Source: Siphonodentalium dalli
Lineage: Eukaryota > Mollusca > Scaphopoda > Gadilida > Siphonodentaliidae
Assembly (NCBI GenBank): GCA_032622095.1
Contig: CP136068.1
Span: forward strand, 52,012,443-52,076,442
Direction: 5' to 3'
Length of the DNA stretch: 64,000 nucleotides
The notes beneath the pieces are model-generated. The model worked only from the letters and a program-made list of their open reading frames with translations. It did no database searches and was not told the origin of the DNA. Positions 11,693 to 23,349 of this stretch are shown here, one piece after another; position 1 is the stretch's first letter; each line of letters opens with the position of its first letter. The position numbers and the translations under genes were made by a program.

Positions 11693-11922
11693 GTGAAATA
11701 GATGTAATGGGAATTGTAATTGTAATTGAAAAATGTTGAAGTAATTGTAATTGTAATTAATTACATTCACAAGTAATTGCCCCAAGCCTGACTATGACAT
11801 ACCTGCAGCCCTAGAAACTCATTCTGCTTCCTCGTTCTATTGTAGTGAGTCACATGCAGAAGTGGGTCAATACTAGGTGCACATGTGTGTTCAGTTAAGG
11901 GTAATATCATTACAAAAATCTG

Positions 11923-12472
11923 TTAACCCTTTCATGACTGGAGCTTCCTGAAATTTTGTGAAAACCCTGTGCCAATGCATTCTCTTTTATATATATAAGA
12001 GAATACATTGGCCTAACAATATTTAACTTGACCTTGTAAGCCAGTGCATTCTCTTATAATATGTGAGGCTCCTCATGAAAGGGTTACATAGTTTATATTT
12101 ATCTTGTACTATGACCTACCTACCCTTCCATGACTGGGGCTTCCTGAAATTTTGGGAAAACCCTGTGCCAATGTATTCTCTTATATATGCGAGTCTCCCA
12201 TAAGAAGCCTCGCATATATAAGAGAATACATTGGCCTAATGTTATTTACCTTGACCTTTGAAGCCAGTGTGTTCTCTTTTATATGCGAGGTGCCCCATGG
12301 GAGACTCACATATATAAGAGAATGCACCGGCACAGGATCTTTAATGCTGAACCAGAGCAGCTCACGTCATGAAAGGGTTAAATGACACCCATGTATGAAG
12401 CCTCACACAGAGCCAAGCAGAAGACAGTCATCAATACATTGTTCTCTCTGTCTGGGGCTCCATAAAGGGTTA
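11923..12472. mobile_element. Composite of TTAA-type (piggyBac-like) palindromic MITEs
   Basis: Ends of the type TTAACCCTTTCATGAC and TCATGAAAGGGTTAA bracket snapback stretches such as attctcttatata / tatataagagaat. At least two elements are chained: 11923 to about 12085, and about 12119-12381, plus another end near 12460-12472. Intact relatives are at 31166-31394 and 29103-30034. Confidence 0.7.
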
Positions 12473-12633
12473 AAGCTTGATTTTGCTATGTAATTGTATC
12501 TTCGAACTCTTTCCATTGAACGAAATGTCTTGACTTGGGCATTAATGCTTTGTCATAAACCAGATCGTCTGGCTTTCACTACATGTACTGGAATAAGTGA
12601 CCATGGATGAGTCTCGGTGTTGAAATATAAGCA

Positions 12634-12684
12634 TCAAGGATATGGATTCTCGAAGAAGCTGTTTCCACTTGGATCATCTATAAT
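12634..12684 (-). CDS. ZPR1: ZPR1 exon 6, interrupted by an in-frame stop
   Basis: The minus strand reads TTGCAG|ATTATAGATGAT..., giving IIDDPSGNSFFENPYP and then TGA at 12636-12634. IIDDPSGNSF.ENP is the signature of ZPR1 at the end of its first conserved module and follows exon 5 (...AQSFHL) in phase 0 exactly as in the family. The family then continues without a stop for at least 20 residues. No GT donor lies between the signature and the TGA. Downstream, another frame (12619-12593) reads HRDSSMVTY, which resembles the expected continuation. That suggests a small frame-changing insertion rather than unrelated sequence, but the similarity is short. This is either a real lesion, an allele or an assembly error. 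Confidence 0.8.
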   Translation of the reverse strand: MIDDPSGNSFFENPYP

Positions 12685-12799
12685 CTGCAAAACAATAGCA
12701 ATTCATTAATCTCCCATTTATAGTTAACTAAAATGTCTGTTCTGAAATTATATTTAGTTTCTAATACACATTGAATTGATATAGAGATTCCCACCAAAT

Positions 12800-14671
12800 A
12801 AATAGGGTAGGGAAAACTTATCCCATATTAATAGGGTAGGGTAAACTTAACCCATATTAATAGGGTAGGGTAAACTTACCCCATATTAATAGGGTAGGGT
12901 AAACTTATCCCATATTAATAGGGTAGGGTAAACTTATCCCATATTAATAGGGTAGGGTAAACTTATCCCATATTAATAGGGTAGGGTAAACTTACCCCAT
13001 ATTAATAGGGTAGGGTAAACCTATCCCATATTAATAGGGTAGGGTAAACTTATCCCATATTAATAGGGTAGGGTAAACTTATCCCATATTAATAGGGTAG
13101 GGTAAACTTATCCCATATTAATAGGGTAGGGTAAACTTATCCCATATTAATAGGGTAGGGTAAAGTTATCCCATATTAATAGGTAGGGTAAACTTATCCC
13201 ATGTCAATATGGTAGGGTAAACTTATCCCATATTAATAGGGTAGGGTAAACTTATCCCATATTAATAGGTAGGGTAGACTTATCCCATATTAATAGGGTA
13301 GGGTAAACTATCCCATATTAATAGGGTAGGGTAAACTTACCCCATATTAATAGGTAGGGTAAACTTACCCCATATTAATAGGGTAGGGTAAACTTATCCC
13401 ATATTAATAGGTAGGGTAAACTTATCCCATATTAATAGGGTAAACTTATCCCATATTAATAGGTAGGGTAAACTTATCCCATATTAATAGGGTAGGGTAA
13501 ACTTATCCCATATTAATAGGGTAGGGTAAACTTATCCCATATTAACAGGTAGGGTAGACTTATCCCATATTAATAGGGTAGGGTAAACTTATCCCATATT
13601 AATAGGGTAGGTTAAACCTACCCCATATTAATAGGTGGGGTAAACTTACCCCATATTAATAGGGTAGGGTAAACTTATCCCATATTAATAGGGTAGGGTA
13701 AACTTATCCCATATTAATAGGTAGGGTAAACTTACCCCATATTAATAGGGTAGGGTAAACTTACCCCATATTAATAGGGTAGGGTAAACTTATCCCATAT
13801 TAATAGGGTAGGGTAAACTTATCCCATATTAATAGGGTAGGGTAAACTTACCCCATATTAATAGGGTAGGGTAAACTTATCCCATATTAATAGGTAGGGT
13901 AAACTTACCCCATATTAATAGGGTAGGGTAAACTTACCCCATATTAATAGGGTAGGGTAAACTTATCCCATATTAATAGGGTAGGGTAAACTTATCCCAT
14001 ATTAATAGGGTAGGGTAAACTTATCCCATATTAATAGGGTAGGGTAAACTTACCCCATATTAATAGGGTAGGGTAAACTTATCCCATATTAATAGGGTAG
14101 GGTAAAGTTATCCCATATTAATAGGGTAGGGTAAACTTATCCCATATTAATAGGGTAGGGTAAACTTATCCCATATTAATAGGTAGGGTAAACTTACCCC
14201 ATATTAATAGGTAGGGTAAACTTACCCCATATTAATAGGGTAGGGTAAACTTATCCCATATTAATAGGTAGGGTATACTTATCCCATATTAATAGGGTAG
14301 GGTAAACTTATCCCATATTAATAGGTAGGGTAAACTTATCCCATATTAATAGGGTAGGGTAAACCTATCCCATATTAATACAGTAGGGTAAACTTACCCC
14401 ATATTAATAGGTAGGGAAAACTTATCCCATATGTATAGGTAGGGTAAACTTATCCCATATTAATAGGTAGGGTAAACTTATCCCATATTAATAGGTAGGG
14501 TAAACTTACCCCATATTAATAGGTAGGGTAAACTTACCCCATATTAATAGGTAGGGTAAACTTATCCCATATTAATAGGTAGGGTAAACTTATCCCATAT
14601 TAATAGGGTAGGGTAAACCTATCCCATATTAATAGGGTAGGGTAAACTTACCCCATATAAATAGGGTAGGG
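12800..14671. repeat. ~29-bp minisatellite, about 64 copies
   Basis: The unit is agggtagggtaaacttat plus cccatattaat, 29 bp, with a common 27-bp variant lacking GG. Each unit contains GGGTAA-ac-TTACCC or a near form, so single strands can fold at every repeat. The array resumes at 16258-16306 after an inserted element. It lies in ZPR1 intron 5, between exons 5 and 6. Confidence 0.95.
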
Positions 14672-14674
14672 TAA

Positions 14675-16257
14675 GGCCACACAAAAAAAATAATATGTTT
14701 CTCAAGTATCGCCGCGTCCGCAAAATACCCCCCGCTGGCTACTTTTTATATCTTACAACAAATAAAAATATAAAAACATGCCGCCGCACAAAATCTTGGC
14801 GATGTCGATACCCGCAAACAACACAATAAGCTCAAATCATCTCCGCCAGCAATGCAAGGGCAGTAATTCTAAAATGAAAGCATTCCTTGCGTGCTCCGAA
14901 TGCCAATCGAGTTCACCCGCAACGCACCAGCGAACACGTGGTAAACAAATAACCAGCATGGCGCTGATAAGAATGTGTCAGAAGGGGACTTAAATTTGTT
15001 TGTCCCTGGACAATTACGGAAGTTAATTCGTCTGACAACATTTCCCGACGTGGCAATGGGTTCATAGAGAACCACTGTGAAACTATTGCTAATTGTGATG
15101 CGTATATTAGTGGGATTTCTGTTGGAAAGTCGCAGGATTCACAGGACTTTCATTAGTTTCAGTTCGTTTGACATAATCTAAATTCGGTCCAGGTTGCAGA
15201 TATATTCGGCCGCTATTTGCGGATTACATTGGAAGATGCCACACCAGTGTCTGTTGAAAACGGTGGGAAAAACGCATTTTCTGTTCTCATGGACTCCAAC
15301 AATAAAACTGTTTTACCCAATTTCAAAACAATACAACAACAGCAAGGACGAAATGATACAAAAATTCATCAATTTCCTTGAAGATAAACACCTTGGATTT
15401 TCCCCACATACCGTTGACAATATAGGCCAGGGCTCAAAATACATTTCATTTTGCAAGAATCAAATGCCGAACCAAGTTAGTCATAAAGCACTGAAAATGG
15501 AAAAGTTTCACGAGAATCATTACGAGAATCGATTAGGTGATTCTCATCGAATGTTATTAAGGCCTGTAGGCAGGAATTTTGTGCAGCTTGTGTGCAACAT
15601 GCTTTAGTATCTGGACCCTCATGTTAATAAACTAACTGAGAGATGTTGTCACATTCCGGATGGACTTCAAATTTTTCTTGGATACAATGATCCCAGAAAA
15701 AGTAAAGACAAACTGCCGGTGCTTGAACTCTCAAAAATGTTAGAATATTCTGGACAACTTGTTGCTGTAATGGAACAACCATTCATACAAAAACCAAATT
15801 GGCGAGGCGTAAAGGATCTCCTTGTGAATAAGGTAGACTGGATTTGTTTTAAACCAAAATATTCTTGTTATTGTTAAACATCTGTTATTTCTGCAATAAA
15901 TTTTAATGCTATAAATGAGAGATCTTATTTTAATACAGCATCCATAGGGTACATAACTTTGCATAAATATAAAATAAACAGCTTCATTTTCCAACAACAT
16001 ATGAAAACAGATCATGATCATGAACAAACAATGTAAATATACATTACACACCATGTTACGAACAGCCAAGCCTTGTCTTAAGTCAATCTTTAATAAAAAA
16101 AAGCATGCCTGCCCATCATTTTTATACATAAAAATTCGGCATAATAATCCTGCCTGCCGGTAAAATTCAGCCCAAAAAAATAAAAATAAAAATCTGCCTG
16201 CCTGCTGGGTTTTTTTGAAAAAAAACTTGAGAAACACAATATTTTTTTTGTGTGGCC
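14675..16257. mobile_element. 1583-bp TIR element with TAA target duplication
   Basis: The ends are inverted repeats of ~33 bp (ggccacacaaaaaaaat ... tttctcaagt), with about 31 of 33 matching. TAA flanks both sides (14672-14674 and 16258-16260). The host minisatellite unit gggTAAacttacc is restored if the element and one TAA are removed, so the borders are exact. A 3-bp TAA duplication fits PIF/Harbinger, but Academ-type elements also make 3-bp duplications. No intact transposase is present. Confidence 0.85.
15194..15875 (+). pseudogene. Decayed open reading frame inside the TIR element
   Basis: A 137-codon frame starting at 15194 ends at TAG 15605-15607, and the same frame stays open afterwards to about 15875. 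An overlapping frame (about 15196-15380) is more protein-like at its start, so a frameshift near 15360 is likely. The combined product contains FINFLEDKHLGF, CCHIPDGLQIFLGYNDP and LVAVMEQPFIQKPNWRGV. I do not recognise a catalytic motif. It has the look of an uncharacterised multicopy protein of marine invertebrates, either element-encoded or captured. Function unknown. Confidence 0.4.
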
Positions 16258-16336
16258 TAAACTTACCCCATATTAATAGAGTAGGGTAAACTTATCCCGT
16301 ATTAATTTTAAAACAAAAGTTCAACGTCATGGTATA

Positions 16337-16450
16337 CTGTAGCTCAACTTGGAGAGGCGTAACCTGTAGGATGTGCTAAAGGAAATTGTTGATGGACACA
16401 CACACATGCATACACAGACACATGGATGGACAGTGGATGAAGTTGAACTA
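16337..16450 (+). mobile_element. Minimal pearl/HINE-like element with almost no core
   Basis: The left-end sequence ctgtagctcaacttggagag is joined directly to a sliver of the 160-bp unit (cctgtaggatgtgctaaagg), then ttgatggacacacac..., then the right end agttgaacta. It has the same ends as the 26-, 11- and 19-unit elements but essentially zero complete units. It lies in ZPR1 intron 5. Confidence 0.6.
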
Positions 16451-16863
16451 ACAAAACAATTTCAACATACCAATGTAACATGATTCACTAAAGGTGACCA
16501 CAGTTAGTTAGTTGGTATTTAATGTAATTTTAACAGCTATATCGTGACATACATGGGGACCTAGGCGGCAGCGTAAATTTATTACTCCTCCCACTGTTAG
16601 AAGACTTCTACTTCATCCAGTGACTACTGTGGTCCTCTCCTATTATTTGCTCATTGCTACAACAAGTCATAAGAATATAAACATGTGCCATCATGCTCAC
16701 AATGAGACATCACATGGCTAAAGATGACCATGGCCAGCCATCTACTTCAAGGCATTGTGAAAGGAATGTTGGGAGATGTACAGCATTTGTATTCTGTATA
16801 TGTTAATAAGGAAATTTTCTTTAAAATAGGAACATAATAATACGAAGAAAGAACAGGACTTAC

Positions 16864-16950
16864 AAGATGGAATGACTGAGCCACTGCCTTCAGCTGCTGG
16901 AGTTTCTCCAAGAACTTCTCAATCTTCTCATAGTCATCAGGTGCAAGAGC
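16864..16950 (-). CDS. ZPR1: ZPR1 exon 5
   Basis: Bounded by CTCCCCAG|GCTCTTGC and CATCTT|GTAAGT. The 29 codons read ALAPDDYEKIEKFLEKLQ, then QLKAVAQSFHL. This matches the ZPR1 helical stretch before the IIDDPSGNSF signature (human: DEFIVKLKELKQVASPFTL). Phase is 0 at both ends and agrees with exons 4 and 6. Confidence 0.9.
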
Positions 16951-17690
16951 CTGGGGAGGACCAATAAGACTACATTTGAAAGATGAAACAGTAGGGAAAT
17001 GGCAATAAAAGCACCACCAGGAACCAGTGGAATATACCTATTTGACTGTCTTAAATTGCACAAAACTCTTACCAAAATATGCAGGCATGTTAGTTATTGA
17101 ACTTAAGCTGACATAACATGTGCAAATCCTATAAAACGATAATTGCGCATTTTAAAGAAGGTATAGCTGTTAAAATAGACACATCCGCTAAAACCACCAT
17201 AAACAGAAAGAATATTATATAATAGACAGATGTTGTTCTCATACAAATCATAAATATGCGTAGATTGCATGTTATTGTCCCGTTTGAAAACTTTGTTATG
17301 TAAACAAACATCAAAAACGTAACAAAACCATATGATTATAGACAAACACTCCGAACTGCCAGATCGTCCAATGAAAATGTTCCATTGCACTGTGAAAGGC
17401 CAAGATAACATTATTGGCACAATCAACAATTGCTTTCAAATCGTGCCATTTTTTATTTTAATGGACACATTTTACTCGCTGTCAGTTCAAAATCCAGCTA
17501 ATCTCCATTACTTCATAATTGGGAAATGAGCAGACAGAAAACATGTACATAATATAACTGTTCTTGCAAAGAGATGAATATTTTTCAATCCAGTTAGTAT
17601 TTTCTCCTAACTTATGGTAATTACGTCAGATATTAGTCCAGTCAATCTGGTCGAAAAATGCACAAGACCAGGAACAAATTGCTATACAAA

Positions 17691-18180
17691 TACTTTTACA
17701 GTTTTTGGATGTGACTATGCCCACACAATAACATATTCAAAATCCCCATGAATCCCAGACCGGGAAAGCCCTCATTTTGGGTCAAAAGTTAGAAAACAAG
17801 TGAAAAATGAGTGAAAATTGGAATTTACTTACCCTGACTTCAAATAAAGGGTTATGCACATGGTTGTAACGTTTTTAAATGTAACTATACGTGTGGAATA
17901 TCATATCCAAAATCGACATGAATCCCGGGTCGTTTAGATCATAAATTTTGGGTAAAAAGTTGAAAATATGTCTAAAATGAGTGAAAAACAGAATTTTCTT
18001 AATCCGACTTTTGACTACATTGGTATACAAATGTGTTTAACGTTTTTGAATGTGACTATCCTAAAACAATAACAAATCCAATATTTCCATACATTCATTA
18101 GTGCAAATCTCATTTTTTTGGTTAAAAAATCATGAAATATGTGAAAAATGAGAGAAAATTGGAATTTTCTCAATATGAAG
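17691..18180. repeat. Three ~165-bp subterminal tandem repeats of the transposon
   Basis: Three consecutive degenerate copies share acgtttttgaatgtgacta-like words, catgaatccc and aaatgagtgaaaa. Subterminal repeats are common in large DNA transposons and may bind the transposase. The right side keeps only part of one copy. Confidence 0.65.
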
Positions 18181-20375
18181 AAAAAAATCAACGCGATATG
18201 TTCAGCTGAGCTGAGATTCGATTTCAGTTCATATTTGTGCAAATATGATTTGACCATGACAAATTTAAAGTTCCTTACATATGCATTGATTGACTGATTG
18301 ATTGATTTATGTTTCACTCACTATTAAAACATAAAAGTCATGTCACTGGTTTTACTGAAAATTTCAGGCTGAATTGGGATACTAACTGATCAGATCTTAC
18401 TACAGAAGACATCATATTGCTATTTATTTACACAATACTATGTGTGTAAATAAAAGAAATTGGATGAATACAGAGAAGCCATACTATCCATGAGCCATCT
18501 CTGATACAGTTTAGCTCGGCAAGCCTGTGCTGACTGCAGGTGTTAACAGGAGACATCTCATGTGAGGAATGGCTTCTAAACGGTACCAAGCAAATTTAAA
18601 AAAGAAGATGCAAATCCTACCATGTTATTTCTGTTCAGTGCATCGACAATGGTCCACAGGTCCCTCAAAATATTTGTTCACCTTTACCATACAAGTTACC
18701 ATACAAGAGACCTGTGCAATGGCCTACTCAATGTCATCATCCTCTGTGACAACCGGTGATGAATTGGAACAGTTTTCTTCACATTTGCCACATGCGTTGG
18801 TGCATTTCAAACCGTTCCGTTTGCAACTGGATCGCGCTGTGTCACAACCAGTGGTGCAATTGCATCGAACTACCTTTAGTAACGTTGCTGGAGCTGGTGG
18901 AAGGTCCGTCGTTTTTGGGACTAGTTTCCCTTAGCGAAAGGGTCCATCCCCAGTTAGTTGTATCGATGTCGTCGTGACCAGCCCACACCTGAACCTGGAG
19001 GTAAGTTCTCTGGCTGTGATATTTGGTAGCAGAAGATGTGGGTGGTACCTTCTCTGGTTTTACGAAATATGATGCAGATGTTACTATCCCTACAAGAAGC
19101 TTGTGACGGCATATATCCAGTCCACTACCTTCCTTCCCTCCAAACACGGACACCATGGCTTGGCAACACAATTCTTCAATTTCTTCTTGTAAGCTGTTTG
19201 TTACAAGGAACCTTAGAGATAGACGTTGAAGGGTGTCGTCGGATGTGAGTTTTGTGAATAACTTCTGTTTGCCTATTGTGGATATTCTTGAAGTCGTGTC
19301 ACAACCAGAAAAGGCATGTATAAATAATAGCCATTTGCAGATAGAATTGCCAAGTGTTGTCTGTATGTGCCTAATATCGTAAACAGGATTTTCCGCCCTT
19401 TGTCGTTTTATGTCACTCTTGAAGTAAATGTTAAATTTGGAATCATGGGCCCAATACAACAACAGGACAAGGAGATCAGTGTCTTCGCCTATGAGTGTGG
19501 TGGTGCACGCTTTCGCTGATTCCACTGCAGTTTTTACAATCTCTACATCGGCGTCGCCACCTCAGTGGGTCACTGTGCACCGGGCTTCTTTTAGCACTTC
19601 TCCAATAAGGTTGATCATCCTTTGTTTGTTGGTCTTGTTGGCAAGGAATGTGTCTTTCTGACTAGAAAATATAGTTTCTCCGGAAAAGTTTACTGTGGGA
19701 CTGGATTTCGGTTTTGAACGGCGAAAATGTGTTGCATCTTTTGTTGATGGTGCATCGCTATAACCATCAAAGACAACAGTAGCTTCTGCGTATCTGGTTT
19801 TTACCACATCAGCATACGATTCAGCTATTTGGCGATATGATGACCCTTTTTTCCAAGAAATCCTATTTATCAGAGACCCGCCGTCCAGGACAAATCGATG
19901 CACTTTGGGCGTAACTCTTTCGGGTTCCTTCTCATCCGAGTCGGCCATGAACTTCAAAACAGCCTTTGCTAACACCGGTTTGTCAGCTTTTCTGAGAATA
20001 TCTGGTGCTTCAAATATTGATGGTGGATATGAACACAGCTCATATTTCAGGAAATCTTGCAGACTGATATCACATGTTGGAGCTAACACGTATAATCGCT
20101 GGAAAAGTAAGGCTGGATCAATTCTCACACCGTCGTTCAATTTGACGCTGATGTTGTTGTTTAAAGTTTTGGCACTGTCCGATCTTTTACATGAGTATGT
20201 AAATACATCCTTCCCATCCATCGACTCAACAAGTTTCTCGCCAACTGAAAAGAGTTGATGAACGTTAACTTCATGACCTGCAGTGACTCCGCTTACGATA
20301 TTTCTCAAACAATGGTCATCAGAAAACGGAGAATTGTTACGGATCCGCTCAACCAATTTAAGTGTATCCTCTGTG

Positions 20376-21554
20376 TAGTGATGAGCCGATTGTCAAATAG
20401 AGCCTTGCACCGATTGCCGATTATTTGAGATCACAATCGGCCGATTCAGGTGCCGATTCCGATTATTTCAATAATTATAGCAGAATATATGTTATATGTG
20501 TTATATAATACTTAGAATTATAGAAGCAAGCAACAAACGAAATAATATGCCAGTACACAGTATACATAAGTATATGTTTGGGTAAGTATATATAGGTGGG
20601 CATGGGCGGACTTGTGATCGAATACAGGCAACTTACCCATGTATTTTAGGCTATTCCATGACAAATTGTTTGAAAGTTTGATGACATGACGACATGTCCA
20701 CGGTTCGTTTTTGATAACAATTCATCAAACGGCATTTTTCTTTGATCCCAATTCAAAGACATCACATCAAAGGAAATGAGCCGACTGAACTAGTTGCAAG
20801 TTACACCATGTTCATGTCAATTTTACAGACACGATTCGATTTCAGCGTGGTCATCATAATAATCATTGATGGTGACCTATACGTGACGTCACACGAGGCT
20901 GACTGGATCATGGAATGACATTGTCTTTGACTATTTAAAGCCACGTGACATGCACTTTCGGTTTCTATAGTATAGTTTATACCTGTTACGCTGTATGCAC
21001 TATATAGATAGCTCTGTTGTACTCCGTATGCATACATCTTGATTTTTGATAGTCTGACATAAATCAATATGTCTACATGTTGACGAACAATAAAGTTACC
21101 TATGGGAGTACATGAGTCCCATGATGTGTACATCATAAATTCATAATGCTAATGAAATCAATCGACTGAAACGACTGTTCCGGTATGCCAATAATTAATG
21201 ATTATGCGCAATCATGGCATCATGCTTGCAGCGTCACTCTAACACAAAGTGTCACGTGCTTCCCGGTGATCCCCACTATATATTGTTCAAACATAGACCC
21301 AGGTACGGCCGGGGTATTGAAGAGGACATGTCTTTATATCAAGTTTGTGTTTGGGATCACTTTCCCCATGTTTACAGGTCATTTATTCAACAAAACATCG
21401 TCATATTTAAACCAGTTCATTGAAGAAAATCAAGCACCTATTTATTATTTAGACAATCGGAAATCCCGATGTTAAAACCCGAGTACCGATTGTCATCCGA
21501 TGGGCCACAATCGGCCGATTCCGATTGTCGTTCCCGATTATCGGCTCATCACTA
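20376..21554. mobile_element. 1179-bp non-autonomous hAT element
   Basis: Ends are TAGTGATGAGCCGAT and ATCGGCTCATCACTA, flanked by the 8-bp duplication CCTCTGTG (20368-20375 and 21555-21562). hAT elements have such TIRs and always 8-bp duplications. Near each end are several copies of the word ATCGGCCGATT or parts of it, probable subterminal sites. No transposase remains. Removing the element and one CCTCTGTG joins the interrupted transposase frame (GAC ACA GAG G | AT ACA), so it landed in coding sequence. Confidence 0.92.
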
Positions 21555-21655
21555 CCTCTGTGTCCCTAGAAATGTGTTTAGCAGACAAATCCTTGTGTTG
21601 GTAGCTTGCTTCTTTGTAAATGCCGCTGAAAACTTGCATTGCTAAATTATTTTTC

Positions 21656-21699
21656 GAACATATAGGCATAGATGCTAGAACATATAGGCATAGATGCTA
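21656..21699. repeat. 22-bp exact tandem duplication inside a coding region
   Basis: gaacatataggcatagatgc plus ta occurs twice in a row. On the minus strand it repeats part of LASMPICS and shifts the frame. With one copy the frame runs on into NNLAMQVFSGIYKE. Confidence 0.9.
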
Positions 21700-22871
21700 G
21701 CCAAACAGCACGCTGAGCTTCTGTCATGCCGCTTCCGCGAGTGAGACCACCAGTTGACTTGATTGATCTCATCAGAACTTGCTTTATAATGAGATCCGGT
21801 GGAAGCCCAGCCCAGTTCCGATCTGATCTTCTCACTGATAGTACGTTCTCAACGAATTGTTTATATACAGAACTGTGGTTATTCTCAAGCTTCAATGAGT
21901 TTTGCAGCAGCCTCTACAATACGTTTCTTCTGCAACTCAATGTCACAATCTTTAGGAAGTTTATAGTATGATCTAAGTATCTCATCCGCCGTGTCTCGCA
22001 AAGTAACTATGTCTGCTAAACCTTCCGCACCAGAAATAACAATCGTGTCTGTGTATCGTTCCAAAAGTTTCCTTTTCATGTAACGGTGCGAATATGCCTC
22101 AACTTTACTTCCAGAAAGAAGATCTGTCATGAATAACACAAGAGCGGTTATTGTTAGCTGTTCCCCAATTTGGTTCTCTACGAGATATTCGCATGTTTTC
22201 TCAAAGGCTTCGAACTGCAACTCGTTCACAGGCCTCCCCAGTTTTAACTTTTTTGGCTGGAGAAGGTCCATCTAAACTAAACTTATTGGGTACTTGTTTC
22301 CCCGTGGTGAAGTTACTGCGACATGTCCGGTGATAGACACAATCGTAGGCATGTAAGTCACTCTCACAGTACTCAATCCGTCCACGAACCACGTGTGACC
22401 ACTCGTCATTATGATCATCACATGCCACTTTCACTGTAAATGCGAAGTCTTTGGTGCGAACTTTCTGTGCCTCTCCCACGGATAGTCTTTTTGTCGAGAA
22501 ATTTACAACGGTACCACAGAAAACACAATCCACGTCGGACATGTAACCTCCACTTTTGGATCGACTTGTCATATATGTCACCGAACTTTCATCCAATGGT
22601 CCACTATCAGATTTGCGCTTAGGTCTTCTGTCTGTGAAGCGTCTACGGCACGATACATGAACTTTGTCACCGGCTCTTGCAATAATGTCGGTTCTTCCGC
22701 GATGTTTACACGCATCCTTGATCGTTGTTACACCTTTCTCTGTCAGGACAGCCGCATCGTTGTTTACGTCACCAAGCGTCTCGTGGCAAATGACACACTC
22801 AGCAGTATAATCCCCTGTAAAAACTAGAAAAAAGTGTTGATTAATATTATGTCAAGAATTATAGGTACCAC

Positions 22872-23349
22872 AAATTCAATGCTCGTTGTAATATGAAAAT
22901 TGCAGAATTTGAGAAAAACTGGTTTCAGATAGAAAGCGCTATAAATAAAAATGAAGCAAAGATTGCTTGATATATACTCATCAGACTCGCGGTTTTTCCT
23001 TTAAGAATTATGTTTCCGTTCTACCTCTTACTCTCTTCAATTATAATTATAGAAATTATAGTCACCCTTCAGTGAGTGTCGTGCTAAACCGAAACAAAAA
23101 TAAAAATAACATGTTTTAACGTGAATTAAAACTCCAACTCATTGCCCGATCGCCTGTTTAGAGCCACAGAATGCCCGTTGATGTAAGTAAGAGTGCAAGC
23201 GTGAGCGAGTGAATGAGTGTATGCCTGAATGTATGTATCAGATGAATATTATATATCTATATTTTGTATTTTGTACAACCATTCATTATGTATGTTAATC
23301 ATCTGACTGATTCAATAAAAAATTATAAAAAAAAAAGAAAAAAAAGAAA
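22872..23349 (+). mobile_element. Poly-A retrocopy flanked by an 18-bp target duplication
   Basis: aagaattataggtaccac occurs at 22854-22871 and 23350-23367. The insert ends with an AATAAA signal near 23313 and an A-rich tail of about 30 bases. Long duplications plus poly-A are the hallmark of LINE-type reverse transcription at the target. The 478-bp body (with gtgagcgagtgaatgagtgt) has no frame I recognise. It could be a 5'-truncated LINE tail or a processed fragment of a cellular mRNA. Confidence 0.8.

Larger units (their letters stand above)
18724..22814 (-). pseudogene. Academ-like transposase: XPG/PIN-like nuclease with cysteine clusters, broken
   Basis: Read on the minus strand from an acceptor (TTTTTACAG|GG) at 22814. 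The N-terminal part has paired cysteines (CVICHETLGD, CRRRFTDRR, CVFCG) and a conserved KLKLGRPVNELQFEAF / YMKRKLLERYTDT region. The middle (20367-19565) holds VVFDGYSDAPSTKDATHF. After an in-frame TGA (19562-19564) come GDADVEIVKTAVESA and GEDTDLLVLLLYWAHD, the acidic pairs expected of XPG/FEN-type nucleases, then HAFSGCDTTSR. The end has NWGW and, after a frameshift near 18930, a cysteine cluster (CNCTTGC, CKRNGLKC, CGKC) with TAG at 18724-18726. Lesions: an extra A in an A-run near 22248, a frameshift near 21890, a 22-bp duplication at 21656-21699, a hAT insertion, the TGA and the C-terminal frameshift. It cannot make a full product. The family name is inferred from motifs. Confidence 0.65.

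Noticed and set aside
15740-16237. 165-codon minus-strand frame rich in F, L and C
   Set aside because: It spans A/T-rich tail sequence of the TIR element antisense to the ORF remnant and is probably a composition effect.
19562-19564. In-frame TGA as a selenocysteine codon
   Set aside because: The gene carries several other disabling lesions, the family position is not a Cys/Sec site by the motif context, and no SECIS-like structure was recognised.
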